A stretch of 64,000 nucleotides of DNA from Gemmatimonadota bacterium (GCA_040882465.1 JBBEBG010000036.1:62001-126000), one strand, 5' to 3'; shown: positions 44,341 to 55,179, numbered from the stretch's first letter. A program made the numbers and translations. Notes: generated by a model not told the origin, from the letters alone.

Positions 44341-44712
44341 CTATTGCACCTGGACCAGACCTCGCATCCCCGAGGTCGGCGTGCCGTGAATCGTACAGTA
44401 GTAGCTCAACGTTCCGCTCACCGCGTCCGAAAGCGTGACCTGGTGGGCTCCCGAGGATTGTGTGGGCGAGTTCGGGAGTCCCGCCGCCACCCAGGTCACG
44501 TTGTGCTGATCGCCTCCCGCCCAGGTCCAAGTCAGCGTCTCCCCTGCGGGCACGGAGACATTGGAGGGAGTAAAGAAGTTATCCCGAACCGTGATGGCGT
44601 TCGTCGCGACCGGCTCAGTGTTCTCCGGTGCCGCCGGGGAGTCCGAGCCGCAACCCGCCATGCCAATCAGAGTAACCGCCAACGCCGTTCGCCGACCATG
44701 GCTTGAAATCAT
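44341..44712 (-). CDS. cupredoxin (plastocyanin-like) lipoprotein
   Basis: 123 residues from the ATG at 44712, with an AGGAGC site just upstream. Lipobox near Cys21 (GMAGC). The plastocyanin fold has ITVRDNFFTPSNVSVPAGET, with copper ligands in DQHNVTW (His) and YYCTIHGTPTSGMRG (Cys, His, Met): a complete type 1 copper set. A periplasmic or surface electron carrier. The DUF2911 gene follows 44 bp downstream. Confidence 0.92.
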   Translation of the reverse strand: MISSHGRRTALAVTLIGMAGCGSDSPAAPENTEPVATNAITVRDNFFTPSNVSVPAGETLTWTWAGGDQHNVTWVAAGLPNSPTQSSGAHQVTLSDAVSGTLSYYCTIHGTPTSGMRGLVQVQ

Positions 44713-44764
44713 GCTAATGCTCCTGGGATCAAGGGGGGGGGAAACGGGAACGCGCTGCGGACGA

Positions 44765-45121
44765 TCAGAAGGTGATGACTTCGTAGCCGTCCGCGACCCT
44801 CTGGCGCAGGCTCGGGTGTCCCTGGTACTCGCTGAGGAGGCGCACGCCGGCGTCACGCACCCCCTGCTTCACGTCGAATGCGTTCACGCAGAACTCGCAC
44901 GCGCCGGCAACTTCGTCCTTCACTCCCTCGAAGAGGCGGTGCAGCTTGTGCTCGGGGTTGTCGAGCTCCGGGATCCAGGTGACGCCCGCTCCGTCGAAGA
45001 CGAGCTCCACGTCATCTCCGGCTTCCTTCGCTTCTTTGACGAGCGATAGTCCGTTTAAAACCCGCGCGAGATCGGAGCGGGCATCGGTGCCCGCGAGAAC
45101 CACGACTGAGACCTTAGCCAT
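44765..45121 (-). CDS. DsrE-family protein
   Basis: 118 residues from the ATG at 45121 (MAKVSVVVLAGTDAR). DsrE/DsrF fold: SLVKEAKEAGDDVELVFDGA, a Cys pair in ACEFCVNAFDVKQGV, and a C-terminal PSLRQRVADGYEVITF. DsrE-type proteins shuttle sulfur on a cysteine or are peroxiredoxin-like. Here Cys-x2-Cys could carry persulfide. Part of the minus-strand redox run. Confidence 0.88.
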   Translation of the reverse strand: MAKVSVVVLAGTDARSDLARVLNGLSLVKEAKEAGDDVELVFDGAGVTWIPELDNPEHKLHRLFEGVKDEVAGACEFCVNAFDVKQGVRDAGVRLLSEYQGHPSLRQRVADGYEVITF

Positions 45122-45214
45122 CTGATTTCTCCCTGGATTGCGTTTGAGGTGTGCCGCATCCAGGGAATCCGCGCGCCCGTGGAAGAGTTCCCGTGCGCCC
45201 GTCACTCCGCACGC

Positions 45215-46138
45215 CTATTCGATCGGATAGGGTTCCACACGCGCGTCGGCCGGTCGCGCGAGGCGGGACTCATCAAAAGGAATACGGAAGGAGATCTCCG
45301 AGACCCAGGCCTCGTTTCGAAAGGCACCCTGATCGCCCGCCTGGTACGCATAACCCCGGAAACGCGTCGGAACCGTCAGTCCGTCTACGGTCGCGTAGTC
45401 TTGGTAAAAAAGGAGAGTGCCGGTGGAGGGCGGCTCCGGGCCATCCGGTGAAGGCTCGTACGGCCGCCCGTACGTCACCGTGTAGACGATCGCCGCGACC
45501 CGGCCGGTGTCCGGATCGAGATAGAGCACGTAGACGTCTCCGGACGAGTCGCCGACGCCCGCGTCGTAATAGGCCATGACCCGCTCGTGCGGAATTCCCT
45601 CGAGCTCTTCGGGCGGGAGAACCCGAAAACGAACGCCGGGATCGGCCATGACGAAAGGAATGGACTGGAAGTAATATCCGGTGAGGGACCAGAACCGCGG
45701 ATTCGGCTGACGGCGCTCCCCCGGGCTGATCCACGCTTCCGTTCCATCCCATGCGAACCGGGCCTCGACGGGCTCGACCGCATCCGGAGTCCCGAAAGAC
45801 ACGAGGTCGTGATATACCTGTCGGGTCACGTTGTCGGCGACGAGGTACGACTTGAACCGCATGCTTGACTGGACGTTCGAATACTCCCAGAAATAAGCGC
45901 TCGTTGGGGCCGAGTACCACGCCTCGAGGCCCCCCTGGGCCTCGATCGCGTCCAATACGCGCAGGCCCCCTTCGCTTTCCGAGAGCCGCTCTCTCGCACT
46001 CTCCGCCTGCGCCCGCACCCACCTCGCCGATCCCGGCCCACTCTCCGCGCAACCCGCGAGGCTGAGGAGACACGCGCTCGCGAAAAACGCCCGTCCGAAG
46101 ACAGGAATCAACGGAACTGCGCGGCGTCCCTTCCTCAT
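45215..46138 (-). CDS. DUF6503-like lipoprotein
   Basis: 307 residues with a lipobox (LAGC). Body resembles DUF6503 family lipoproteins: GGLEAWYSAPTSAYFWEY, a LDPDTGRVAAIVYTVTYGRP strand and VDGLTVPTRFRGY, giving a curved beta-sheet. Function unknown. It lies within the minus-strand run between the vicinal-Cys protein and DsrE genes. Confidence 0.72.
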   Translation of the reverse strand: MRKGRRAVPLIPVFGRAFFASACLLSLAGCAESGPGSARWVRAQAESARERLSESEGGLRVLDAIEAQGGLEAWYSAPTSAYFWEYSNVQSSMRFKSYLVADNVTRQVYHDLVSFGTPDAVEPVEARFAWDGTEAWISPGERRQPNPRFWSLTGYYFQSIPFVMADPGVRFRVLPPEELEGIPHERVMAYYDAGVGDSSGDVYVLYLDPDTGRVAAIVYTVTYGRPYEPSPDGPEPPSTGTLLFYQDYATVDGLTVPTRFRGYAYQAGDQGAFRNEAWVSEISFRIPFDESRLARPADARVEPYPIE

Positions 46139-46221
46139 CTTCGACCTCCAATCGGCTGTGGGAGTGAGCCGGGTTCGCCACGGCCCGACGACAACGCGAA
46201 CCCGTTCCAGATGGTCCGGCG

Positions 46222-46641
46222 TTACGATGCGGCGACCACCGGCGTCGCCCCTTCCGAGAGGACGCCCGCCACCCGTTCCAGGTCGGGCCAGTCCCCTTGG
46301 CTCACCAATCTACCATTCACGACCAGTGCATTCACGGTGAGGCCGGTGAGCGTCTTCAGCGCTTCCCGAATCGGGACATGATGTCTTCGGAAGTCTCGGA
46401 CCAAAATGGGAAGGAGCGCCGGCCAGTTTCGCGGGTCCACGATCCGAAGCTCGACCGTATCGCCATATTTCTCCCGGATCTCGCGATACACCGACCCCGC
46501 CTCTTCCATGATTCGCCTGCGCTCCGGAAAGCACGACGATCCATTCCAATTGAGGAAGTCACCTTCGAGCCGCCCGCAACATCCGCTCGACGACATCTGC
46601 TGTTCCCACTCCCGGACGAATAGGACGCTCGGCTTCACCAT
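46222..46641 (-). CDS. vicinal-cysteine protein, thioredoxin-like fold suggested
   Basis: 139 residues from the ATG at 46641. An adjacent cysteine pair SSSGCCGRLEGD (Cys21-22) and Cys37 (GSSCFPE) sit in the N-terminal third. TVELRIVDPRNWPALLPILV and TVNALVVNGRLVSQGDWPDL resemble the central and C-terminal strands of a thioredoxin-like fold. Two adjacent thiols could bind As(III) or carry persulfide, but I recognise no named family. Confidence 0.6.
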   Translation of the reverse strand: MVKPSVLFVREWEQQMSSSGCCGRLEGDFLNWNGSSCFPERRRIMEEAGSVYREIREKYGDTVELRIVDPRNWPALLPILVRDFRRHHVPIREALKTLTGLTVNALVVNGRLVSQGDWPDLERVAGVLSEGATPVVAAS

Positions 46642-46673
46642 GGGACTCTCCTGTGGGTGCATGTTGCTTGGGT

Positions 46674-47930
46674 TCAGGTCGCCATTCGTGGACGGAGGGC
46701 GCTCGCGTCGGCCGAACGGGTGACGATTCGCACACCGGCATCGAGCGTTCGATGCACGGGACACCGCTCCGCGATCTCGAGGAGTCGTAACCGCTGCTCG
46801 TCGTCCAGGGGCCCGACGAGCGTCACCTCCCGGTTGAGCTCATCCAGGCGCGCGTCTTCCTTCTCCGACTGCTCCTCATCCTTTGCGTAGACTTTCGAAT
46901 GTTCCAGGCGAACGATCGCTTGCTCCAGCGGCCACCCCTTCCGGTCCGCGTAGACTCGGAGCGTCATGGACGTGCAGGCTCCGAGCGCGGCGGCCAAAAG
47001 GTCGTAAGGCGTCGGGCCAAGGCCGTCGCCCCCGGCCGCCTTGGGTTCGTCGGCCGTGAGGGCGTACCCCCGGGCGAGGATCTCCGTTCGAAAGGACCCG
47101 GACACCGTGCGGGCCGTGACCCGATTGTCATTCGCGAGCTCTTCCATCGCCTTAGGCTCGGGCGGGAAGTCCAGATACCGACGGACCCAGGCGGCGAGGA
47201 CGGAGCCCACGTAGTGAGAATCCCGCTCATCCAGAAGCAGGTGATCGGCCGTATCGAGAGAAACGAAACTCTTGGGATGCCGGGCCGCCTTGAAAATTCC
47301 TGCTGCGTTTTCGATCCCCACGGTCTGGTCCACCGGCGAGTGAAAGACGAGAAGGGGACGGCCGAGCTCTTCGATCGCCTTCTCCGCGCGGTCCCCGGAG
47401 AGATCTTCGATGAAATCCCGGCTGACCGTGAACCTTCGCCCTCCCACGGTGACCTCCACTGCACTGCGTCCATTCGCATCCTGTAAGGCATCTCCGAAGA
47501 GGTGCTTCACATGCTCCGGATCGAAGGGCGCCCCGATCGTCGCAACTGCACGCACCGATTCGAGCATTCCCGCGGCCTGGAGAACCGCGGCGCCTCCGAG
47601 CGAGTGTCCGATGAGAATCGCGGGGGCGGAAAGCATGCTCGCCATATGTTCGGAAGCGGCGACGAGGTCGGCGACGTTCGAAGAAAAGGTCGTGTCGGAG
47701 AAATCTCCCTCACTTTCCCCCAGCCCGGTGAAATCGAACCGGAACACCGCGATTCGCTGCTGCGTCAATGCGCGGCTGATGTTCACGACCGGCTTCAGGT
47801 CCTTCGAACAGGTGAAACAGTGCGCAAAGAGCGCGCAGGCGACGACATCGCCGTCGGGAGGGAGGCTCAAGCGCGCACTGAGAAGGTCTCCCGACGCGCC
47901 GGGAAAGGTGATCCGCTGATTGATCATCAT
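46674..47930 (-). CDS. bifunctional alpha/beta-hydrolase/OsmC family protein
   Basis: 418 residues. The N-terminal alpha/beta-hydrolase (residues 1-260) has [14 protein letters not shown] as the nucleophile elbow and [10 protein letters not shown] carrying the late Asp. A C-terminal OsmC domain (from about 275) contains [17 protein letters not shown] and RCPVHRTL, the two Cys of OsmC peroxidases. This fusion is a known family. OsmC proteins reduce organic hydroperoxides; the hydrolase partner's substrate is unknown. Two consecutive ATGs (47930, 47927) are possible starts. Confidence 0.92.
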   Translation of the reverse strand: MMINQRITFPGASGDLLSARLSLPPDGDVVACALFAHCFTCSKDLKPVVNISRALTQQRIAVFRFDFTGLGESEGDFSDTTFSSNVADLVAASEHMASMLSAPAILIGHSLGGAAVLQAAGMLESVRAVATIGAPFDPEHVKHLFGDALQDANGRSAVEVTVGGRRFTVSRDFIEDLSGDRAEKAIEELGRPLLVFHSPVDQTVGIENAAGIFKAARHPKSFVSLDTADHLLLDERDSHYVGSVLAAWVRRYLDFPPEPKAMEELANDNRVTARTVSGSFRTEILARGYALTADEPKAAGGDGLGPTPYDLLAAALGACTSMTLRVYADRKGWPLEQAIVRLEHSKVYAKDEEQSEKEDARLDELNREVTLVGPLDDEQRLRLLEIAERCPVHRTLDAGVRIVTRSADASALRPRMAT

Positions 47931-48100
47931 GGACTCATGTGGAGAATGCGCAGCCCACTCCCCGAGTTCCCACGGTGGATCCCGCGAACCTCGGGGCGAA
48001 CGTGCGGCACTCAACGTTTGCGAGTGGTGGCGGCGGCGACTACCGGTGGACTAGGCATGCCCGAATGGCGTGCGTCGGAGCCGGATGCATCACGCACGCG

Positions 48101-48126
48101 GGAACTGTTGGAGCTCCCTCCGTATT
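48101..48126 (+). promoter_or_regulatory. possible ECF-type promoter upstream of DUF6789 gene
   Basis: GGAAC (48101-48105), a 15-bp spacer and CGTATT (48121-48126) resemble ECF sigma sites. It sits in the 250-bp divergent region between the OsmC and DUF6789 genes. Pattern match only. Confidence 0.3.
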
Positions 48127-48181
48127 GGGGCAACGGGTGATCCGGCCGAATAGCCGTATGTCCCAGAACCAAGGAGGAAAT

Positions 48182-48640
48182 GTGAACATCTCGTATGGCC
48201 GAGCGGTACTCGGTGGCCTCGTAGGAACCGTCTTGATGACGGTGGTGGGCTTGTGGATCGCTCCGATGATGGGGATGCCCGCGATGAATCCCGCGGAAAT
48301 GCTCGCGGGTGCCATGGGAGGGATGTTGGCTCTCGGTTGGGCAGCCCACTTCATGATCGGCACGGTCCTCGCTCTCATATACGCTGTGGTGGCACCATCG
48401 CTTCCGGGCGCACCCGTCGTTCGCGGAGCCCTGTACGGAATCGCACCCTTCCTCCTCGCGCAGATCGCGGTTATTCCGATGATGGGAATGCCCATCTTCT
48501 CCGGTTCCATGACGATGGCGATGGGCAGCCTCATCGGCCACCTGATTTACGGAGGCGTGGTGGGTGGCATCTATGGCCCCGTCCCCGCTCGCGCGCAGGC
48601 CTCCGCTCATTCGTCGTCCGCCGCGGCGCGGCATTCCTGA
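48182..48640 (+). CDS. DUF6789-like membrane protein
   Basis: 152 residues. A strong AAGGAGGAA ribosome-binding site at 48171 fixes the GTG at 48182 as start, rather than the in-frame ATG at 48158. Four hydrophobic segments rich in Gly and Met (GRAVLGGLVGTVLMTVVGLW, MGMPAMNPAEMLAGAMGGML) suggest a small polytopic membrane protein of the DUF6789 type. The Met content could reflect metal handling. First gene of an apparent three-gene operon with thioredoxin and CcdA. Confidence 0.7.
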   Translation: MNISYGRAVLGGLVGTVLMTVVGLWIAPMMGMPAMNPAEMLAGAMGGMLALGWAAHFMIGTVLALIYAVVAPSLPGAPVVRGALYGIAPFLLAQIAVIPMMGMPIFSGSMTMAMGSLIGHLIYGGVVGGIYGPVPARAQASAHSSSAAARHS

Positions 48641-48663
48641 TCATCCAATCCCGGAGAAAGTAC

Positions 48664-49089
48664 ATGACCCGCACGTTGAAGCTCCCGTTCCTTTTCGGCG
48701 TCGCGCTCCTCGCGGCCACCGTAAGTGCCACTGGTCTCGAAGCCCAGGCGGCCACGGCTCACTCGAAGGAGGACTTCACCCAGGAACGCTTCGCACAGCT
48801 GCAGGCGGAGGGGGCCTTCATTCTGGTGGACATCTTCGCGGACTGGTGCCCGGACTGCGCTATCCAGCAAAGAGTCTTAACAGAATACCGCGAGCAACAT
48901 CCGGACGTTCCGCTCCACACCCTCGTCGTGAATTTCGACACCCAGAAGGACATCGTGACCCAGTTCCGGGCTCCGCGGCAGTCCACCCTGATTCTCTTCC
49001 GAGGAACCGAGCAGCTCTGGTTCAGTGTCGCTGAGACCCGGGCCGAGGTCCTCGTTCAGGCGCTGAACGAGGGATACGCGGGGCGGTGA
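48664..49089 (+). CDS. exported thioredoxin-like protein
   Basis: 141 residues with signal peptide ending LEAQA (about 29) and the thioredoxin active site WCPDC (61-65) in VDIFADWCPDCAIQQR. The rest of the fold is compact (VNFDTQKDIVTQFRAPRQST). A periplasmic thiol reductase, probably kept reduced by the CcdA encoded directly downstream, whose GTG overlaps its stop. Confidence 0.92.
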   Translation: MTRTLKLPFLFGVALLAATVSATGLEAQAATAHSKEDFTQERFAQLQAEGAFILVDIFADWCPDCAIQQRVLTEYREQHPDVPLHTLVVNFDTQKDIVTQFRAPRQSTLILFRGTEQLWFSVAETRAEVLVQALNEGYAGR

Positions 49090-49799
49090 CGCTCGACATC
49101 ACGGCGATCCCGATCGCCTTCTTTGCCGGGGTGGTCGGGGTCCTATCCCCGTGCGTGTGGCCGCTGGTGCCGGTGGTCATGGCATCGGCTGCCACCGGAG
49201 GTCGCCGGGGGCCCTATTTCCTCGCCGGCGGATTGGCGATCGCCTTCGCCTTTGCCGGCACCTTCCTGACCTTCATCCTGGTCAGCACGGGGACCGATCC
49301 CGAGTTCTTCCGCTACTTCGCCGCCACGCTGCTCATCGCCATGGGCGGACTCCTCATCGTGAAGAGGTTGGGGGACTGGGTGTCCACGGGCCTGTCCCGA
49401 TTCACCGCCGGCCTCAATCGGGGAGGCCGGATTCGACCCGCAGTAGGCGGCGGTGAGTTCGGGGTCGGACTCCTCCTCGGGGTGGTCTGGCTCCCCTGCG
49501 TCGGGCCCACCCTCGGGGTGGCGATCGCGCTCGCTTCGTTCGGCGAAGACTTCCTTCGTTCCTTTTTCGTCATGCTCTCCTACGGGGTCGGGACGGGCGG
49601 CGTGCTCCTCACCGCCGGTGTGCTCTCGGGCGGATTTCTGGCGCGGAGGAAAGCGCTAAGCGCAACCGCCGGAGCACTCGGAAAGAAGATCCTGGGGTGG
49701 TCCGTCCTCTTGCTGGGACTTGCGGTTCTCACCGGGATGGACAAGCGCCTCGAAGCCCTCGCGGTAGATCTCCTCCCCAGCTGGATCTTCTCTCTCTGA
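49086..49799 (+). CDS. ccdA: cytochrome c biogenesis/thiol transporter CcdA
   Basis: 237 residues with six membrane helices. The paired catalytic Cys motifs are SPCVWPLVP (Cys23) and VWLPCVGPTLG. CcdA moves reducing equivalents from cytosolic thioredoxin to periplasmic thiol proteins. Start GTG at 49086 forms GTGA with the thioredoxin stop, so the two act as a split DsbD-like module. A cytochrome c lies at the other end of the island. Confidence 0.93.
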   Translation: MTLDITAIPIAFFAGVVGVLSPCVWPLVPVVMASAATGGRRGPYFLAGGLAIAFAFAGTFLTFILVSTGTDPEFFRYFAATLLIAMGGLLIVKRLGDWVSTGLSRFTAGLNRGGRIRPAVGGGEFGVGLLLGVVWLPCVGPTLGVAIALASFGEDFLRSFFVMLSYGVGTGGVLLTAGVLSGGFLARRKALSATAGALGKKILGWSVLLLGLAVLTGMDKRLEALAVDLLPSWIFSL

Positions 49800-49870
49800 T
49801 CCCGGTTCGGCCCACCCGCAAGATTCCCCCAGTCCGATTTTCACCTGAGAAGACGCGGAATCCAGGCGTG

Positions 49871-49920
49871 AAAACGGCCCTCCGGGATCACCCGAAGGGC
49901 CGAATCCTCTTCTCTTTTTT
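49871..49920. terminator. bidirectional terminator between ccdA and tRNA-Met
   Basis: A hairpin CGGCCCT...AGGGCCG (49875-49902) with inner GGG/CCC pairing is flanked by AAAA on the left (49871-49874) and a pyrimidine tract ending TTTTTT on the right (to 49920). It can end both the ccdA transcript (plus) and the tRNA transcript (minus). Confidence 0.75.
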
Positions 49921-49924
49921 CAGG

Positions 49925-49960
49925 ATGCCGGAGGAGGGACTCGAACCCCCGACACGCGGA
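49925..49960 (-). repeat. island attachment repeat within intact tRNA-Met
   Basis: 36 bp identical to 32147-32182, forming the 3' end of the functional tRNA. Together the two copies delimit a 17.8-kb island. Integration at this 3' end leaves the tRNA whole because the incoming DNA supplies the same end sequence. Confidence 0.9.
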
Positions 49961-49999
49961 TTATGATTCCGCTGCTCTAACCAGCTGAGCTACTCCGGC
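49926..49999 (-). tRNA. tRNA-Met (CAT anticodon)
   Basis: Complete cloverleaf on the minus strand: acceptor GCCGGAG/CTCCGGC, D-arm GCTC...GAGC, anticodon stem GCGGA/TCCGC around ATCATAA (anticodon CAT), T-arm GGGGG-TTCGAGT-CCCTC, discriminator A. CCA is not encoded. Elongator-Met is preferred over initiator because the acceptor starts with a G-C pair. A lysidine-modified tRNA-Ile(CAT) cannot be wholly excluded from sequence alone. Confidence 0.92.
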
Positions 50000-50010
50000 G
50001 AGGGAGGGAA

Positions 50011-50040
50011 ACGCTACCCGCGGTCCCGGGAGGGTGTCAA
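50011..50040 (-). promoter_or_regulatory. sigma-70 promoter of tRNA-Met
   Basis: On the minus strand TTGACA (50040-50035), an 18-bp spacer and TAGCGT (50016-50011) precede the tRNA 5' end by 11 bp. A perfect -35 and a weaker -10. From here to 50121 no other feature is seen. Confidence 0.7.
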
Positions 50041-50121
50041 CCCTTCCAGCTCCGCCCAAGCCTGTTTGGAACGTTTCAGCTGAAACGTGGTGGGCAAGCC
50101 GCAAAGCTAAAAAGCCAATCC

Positions 50122-50418
50122 TCAGGGCTCCTCTTCTTCGTCTTCCCCCGAATCCGCGAAGCGGTAGAGGATCTCCCCGTCACGGATCATCCCGAAGTTC
50201 TCGCGGGCGATGAACTCGAGGGCGCGGTCGTCGCTTTCGAGCGCCTCGGCCCGTGTGGCGAGCTCCTCCGTCAGCTTGGCGAGCTCCCGCACGCGCACGA
50301 CCGACTCACGACTCTCGGACCGGATTCCCCTCAGCTCGAAGGCCGAGTATTCCCCTCCGAAGAGGGCGTAATAAAGAGCCAAGATCACGAGCCCGGGGAA
50401 GAGAAAGCGCCGTATCAT
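50122..50418 (-). CDS. septum formation initiator, FtsB/DivIC family
   Basis: 98 residues from the ATG at 50418. One N-terminal membrane helix (FLFPGLVILALYYALFG) is followed by a periplasmic coiled coil (ESRESVVRVRELAKLTEELA) and the family end FIARENFGMIRDGEILYRF. Such proteins bridge FtsL and FtsQ in the divisome. Placement just downstream of eno is conserved in many bacteria. Confidence 0.88.
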   Translation of the reverse strand: MIRRFLFPGLVILALYYALFGGEYSAFELRGIRSESRESVVRVRELAKLTEELATRAEALESDDRALEFIARENFGMIRDGEILYRFADSGEDEEEEP

Positions 50419-50532
50419 CCCAGAAACATCAGTTCCCCGGCGGGCGCCGTAAAGGGGCACGTCCTCGACTTTCCGCCCAAAGGACTCAGCCGCCCGCCTC
50501 GAGACCGGAGCGTTGAAGCAGGCCCCGGCGCA

Positions 50533-52585
<2,053 letters not shown>

Positions 52586-52589
<4 letters not shown>

Positions 52590-53593
52590 GTGCCTCCCCC
52601 TCCCCCGAAGTGGTCGTACCCGCCCCGGTCCGGACGCCGGAGTGGACCGGACCCGGCGGGCTCGAGATACACCCCCTCGCCGCGCACCACCCGCCCGACT
52701 CGCGTAAGGGAAAGATCGAACCGCCTCGCGAATTCCTCCACCCGCGGGGCGAGCCGGCCCGAAGGGGCCGCCAGGAGGAGCTCGTAGTCTTCGCCCCCGT
52801 GAAGGGCGAGGGCCAGGGGGCCGGCACTTCCAGGGAGGGCCGCCGCCGCGAGCGCGGGATGAATGGGAATCGCCTCCTCCTCCAGGACGACGGCGACCCC
52901 CGATGCCGCGGCCAGGTGTCCCCCGTCGCCGGCGAGGCCGTCCGAGAGGTCCAGGCCGCCCCGGGCCCCGGCCTGGACGAGCCAGCGGGCTTCCAGAATC
53001 CGCGGGCGGGGCTGTGCGAAGGCCTGCCGTAGCGGAGGCGGGACGGGAAGCCCCGCGCTCCAGAGGGCCGTGGCGCCCGCCGCGCCCCCGAGCGACCCCG
53101 TGACCCAGAGCTCGTCTCCCTCTTCCGCTCCAGATCGGAGGAGGGGTGTTTCCGCCCGCCCGACCGAAACGATGTCCAGGAAAAGAGGGCCGGGAGAGCG
53201 CGTGAGATCCCCGCCGAGGAGCGGGGCCCCGTGCTCCTGGGCAAGCCGCTTCACCCCGGCCATGAGGGCGATCGCCCCCTCGCCGGCCTCCGGCGCCGCG
53301 ACCGAGGCGAGGATCCCGATCGGATCTGCTGCCATGGCCGCAAGGTCACTGAGCCCTCCCGCCGCGGCTCGAAATCCGGCCTCTTCGGCCGTGATCCAGT
53401 CCAGACGAAAGTGGATCCCCTCGACCGAGAGGTCGGTGGAGATCACCCACCCGTCCTCGAGGACGCAGGCGTCGTCTCCGGGGCCCACCCTGATCCCGGG
53501 GCCGAGCGAGGGAAGCCCGGAGAGAATCTCCCGGATCCGGTCGAACTCCTTCCCTCCCCCGAGCGGGGTAGCGCCGCGCCCCCCGTCGCTCAC
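52586..53593 (-). CDS. thiL: thiamine-monophosphate kinase
   Basis: 335 residues, phosphorylating thiamine monophosphate to the active diphosphate. Conserved GPGDDACVL, STDLSVEGIHFRLDW, GGDLTRSPG and ALHGGEDYELL segments bind Mg-ATP. The GTG at 53593 overlaps the nnrD stop in a GTGA. The longer in-frame extension to 53959 lies inside nnrD and is rejected. Confidence 0.95.
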
Positions 53594-55179
53594 CGGGGCG
53601 GGCCCAGGTCGAGCGTCACGAAGGGGAGAGCAAGATCCGACGACTCCGGCTCGGGAGTGAGGAGCGCCTCGCCGACCGCGTCCGCGACATCCGTCGGGAG
53701 AAGCGTTTCCCCGCGCCCCGAGAGGCGCGCGGCGCGTCCGGTGACGTGGAGGGCGAGCGCGCCGGCGTCCGCCCCCGAGAGCCCCCGGGCCATGAAGGCG
53801 CCGGCGACCCCGGTCAGGACGTCCCCGATCCCGGCGCGGGCGAGATCGGAGGAGCCGCTCGTGGAGACCCGCACGGCCCCCCCGTCCGGTGCCGCCACAA
53901 CGGAGGGAGCCCCCTTGAGAAGGAGGGCCGCATCCCATCGCGCGGCACCCTGCCGGCACGCGGTCAGGGGCATCGTCCGGATCTCCTCGGGCTCCGCCCG
54001 GAGCCTGGCCATCTCCCCAGGGTGCGGGGTCAGGAGGCGCCGGGCCGCCGGAACCGCCCCCGGAAAGCTCGGGAGCTTTCCCCCCCCGAGGAGGGAGAGG
54101 GCGTCCGCGTCGAGGACGATCCCCCGGAGCTCGGGGAGGGCGAGAAGGCGGTCCAGGCGAGCAGCCTCGACGGCTCCCGTCCCCATCCCCGGCCCCGCGG
54201 CGAGCACATCGCAGCTCCGGACGGCGGCGAGGAGAGCCGGCTCATTGGTCGCGTCGAGGAAGATCGCCTCGGGAACCGCGCCGAGGATCAGTTCCCTGTT
54301 TTCGGGAGCCGAGGCGACCTGCACGTATCCCGCTCCCGCGCGCAGGGCGCCCCGTGCGGCGAGGACGGCCGCCCCTCCCATCCCGGGGGAGCCGGCCAGG
54401 ATCACCACCCATCCCGCCGCCTTCTTGTGGGTGACGAGCGCCCGCTTCGGCCGGTGCGCTTGGGCCCACCCCGTCGTGACCAGTGCCGCCGCGGCGACCT
54501 CCCCCGGCATCGGCGGAAATCCGATCTCGACGGCGACGAGGCGACCGCTCCGCTCGCGCCCGGGAAAAAGCAGGGCCCCGAGCTTCGGCGCGCCGAAGGC
54601 CACCGTCACCTCGGCCCCAACGGCAACTCCCGAGACCGCGCCGGTCTCCGCATCCACACCGGACGGAAGGTCGAGCGCGAGAACGGGCGCCGCCGCCCGA
54701 TTCATCGCTTCGATGGCACGTCGGACGACCCCCCGGGGAGCCCCCGTCGCCCCCGTGCCGAGGAGGGCATCCACGATCACGTCCGCCCCCGAGAGAAGCC
54801 CGTCGAGGTCTTCATCGGACGCGGGCGCGGGGCGAATCGCGAGTGGCCACCCGTGGAGGAGGGACTCCGGGTCGGGGCGGCTCCCCGCCGCCACGATCCT
54901 CACCTCACGCCCCGCCGCCGCGAGCGTCCGCGCGAGCACGATCCCATCGCCCCCATTGTTCCCGGAGCCGACCGAGACCAGCACCGGCCCCGTCGGCCAG
55001 AGGCGTTGGAGCACAAGCGCCGCGCTCCGCCCCGCGTTCTCCATCAGGACGGGAGAGGGGACGCCGGCCTCTTCTATCGCCCAGGCGTCCAGGCGGGCCG
55101 CCTCGGTCCCCGTGAGGAGGGGAACCTCCTCGCGTCCGTAGTCCGTGAATAGTGGCGAAAGGGGGACGGCGCGTCTCAT
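53590..55179 (-). CDS. nnrD: bifunctional NAD(P)H-hydrate epimerase/dehydratase
   Basis: 529 residues repairing damaged NAD(P)H hydrates. The N-terminal YjeF epimerase domain (to about 220) has VSVGSGNNGGDG. The C-terminal ribokinase-like ADP-dependent dehydratase contains VILAGSPGMGGAAVLAARGA, LAAGPGMGTG and the ATP-site STSGSSDLARAGIGDVLTG. Coupled to thiL. Confidence 0.95.
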   Translation of the reverse strand: MRRAVPLSPLFTDYGREEVPLLTGTEAARLDAWAIEEAGVPSPVLMENAGRSAALVLQRLWPTGPVLVSVGSGNNGGDGIVLARTLAAAGREVRIVAAGSRPDPESLLHGWPLAIRPAPASDEDLDGLLSGADVIVDALLGTGATGAPRGVVRRAIEAMNRAAAPVLALDLPSGVDAETGAVSGVAVGAEVTVAFGAPKLGALLFPGRERSGRLVAVEIGFPPMPGEVAAAALVTTGWAQAHRPKRALVTHKKAAGWVVILAGSPGMGGAAVLAARGALRAGAGYVQVASAPENRELILGAVPEAIFLDATNEPALLAAVRSCDVLAAGPGMGTGAVEAARLDRLLALPELRGIVLDADALSLLGGGKLPSFPGAVPAARRLLTPHPGEMARLRAEPEEIRTMPLTACRQGAARWDAALLLKGAPSVVAAPDGGAVRVSTSGSSDLARAGIGDVLTGVAGAFMARGLSGADAGALALHVTGRAARLSGRGETLLPTDVADAVGEALLTPEPESSDLALPFVTLDLGPPR

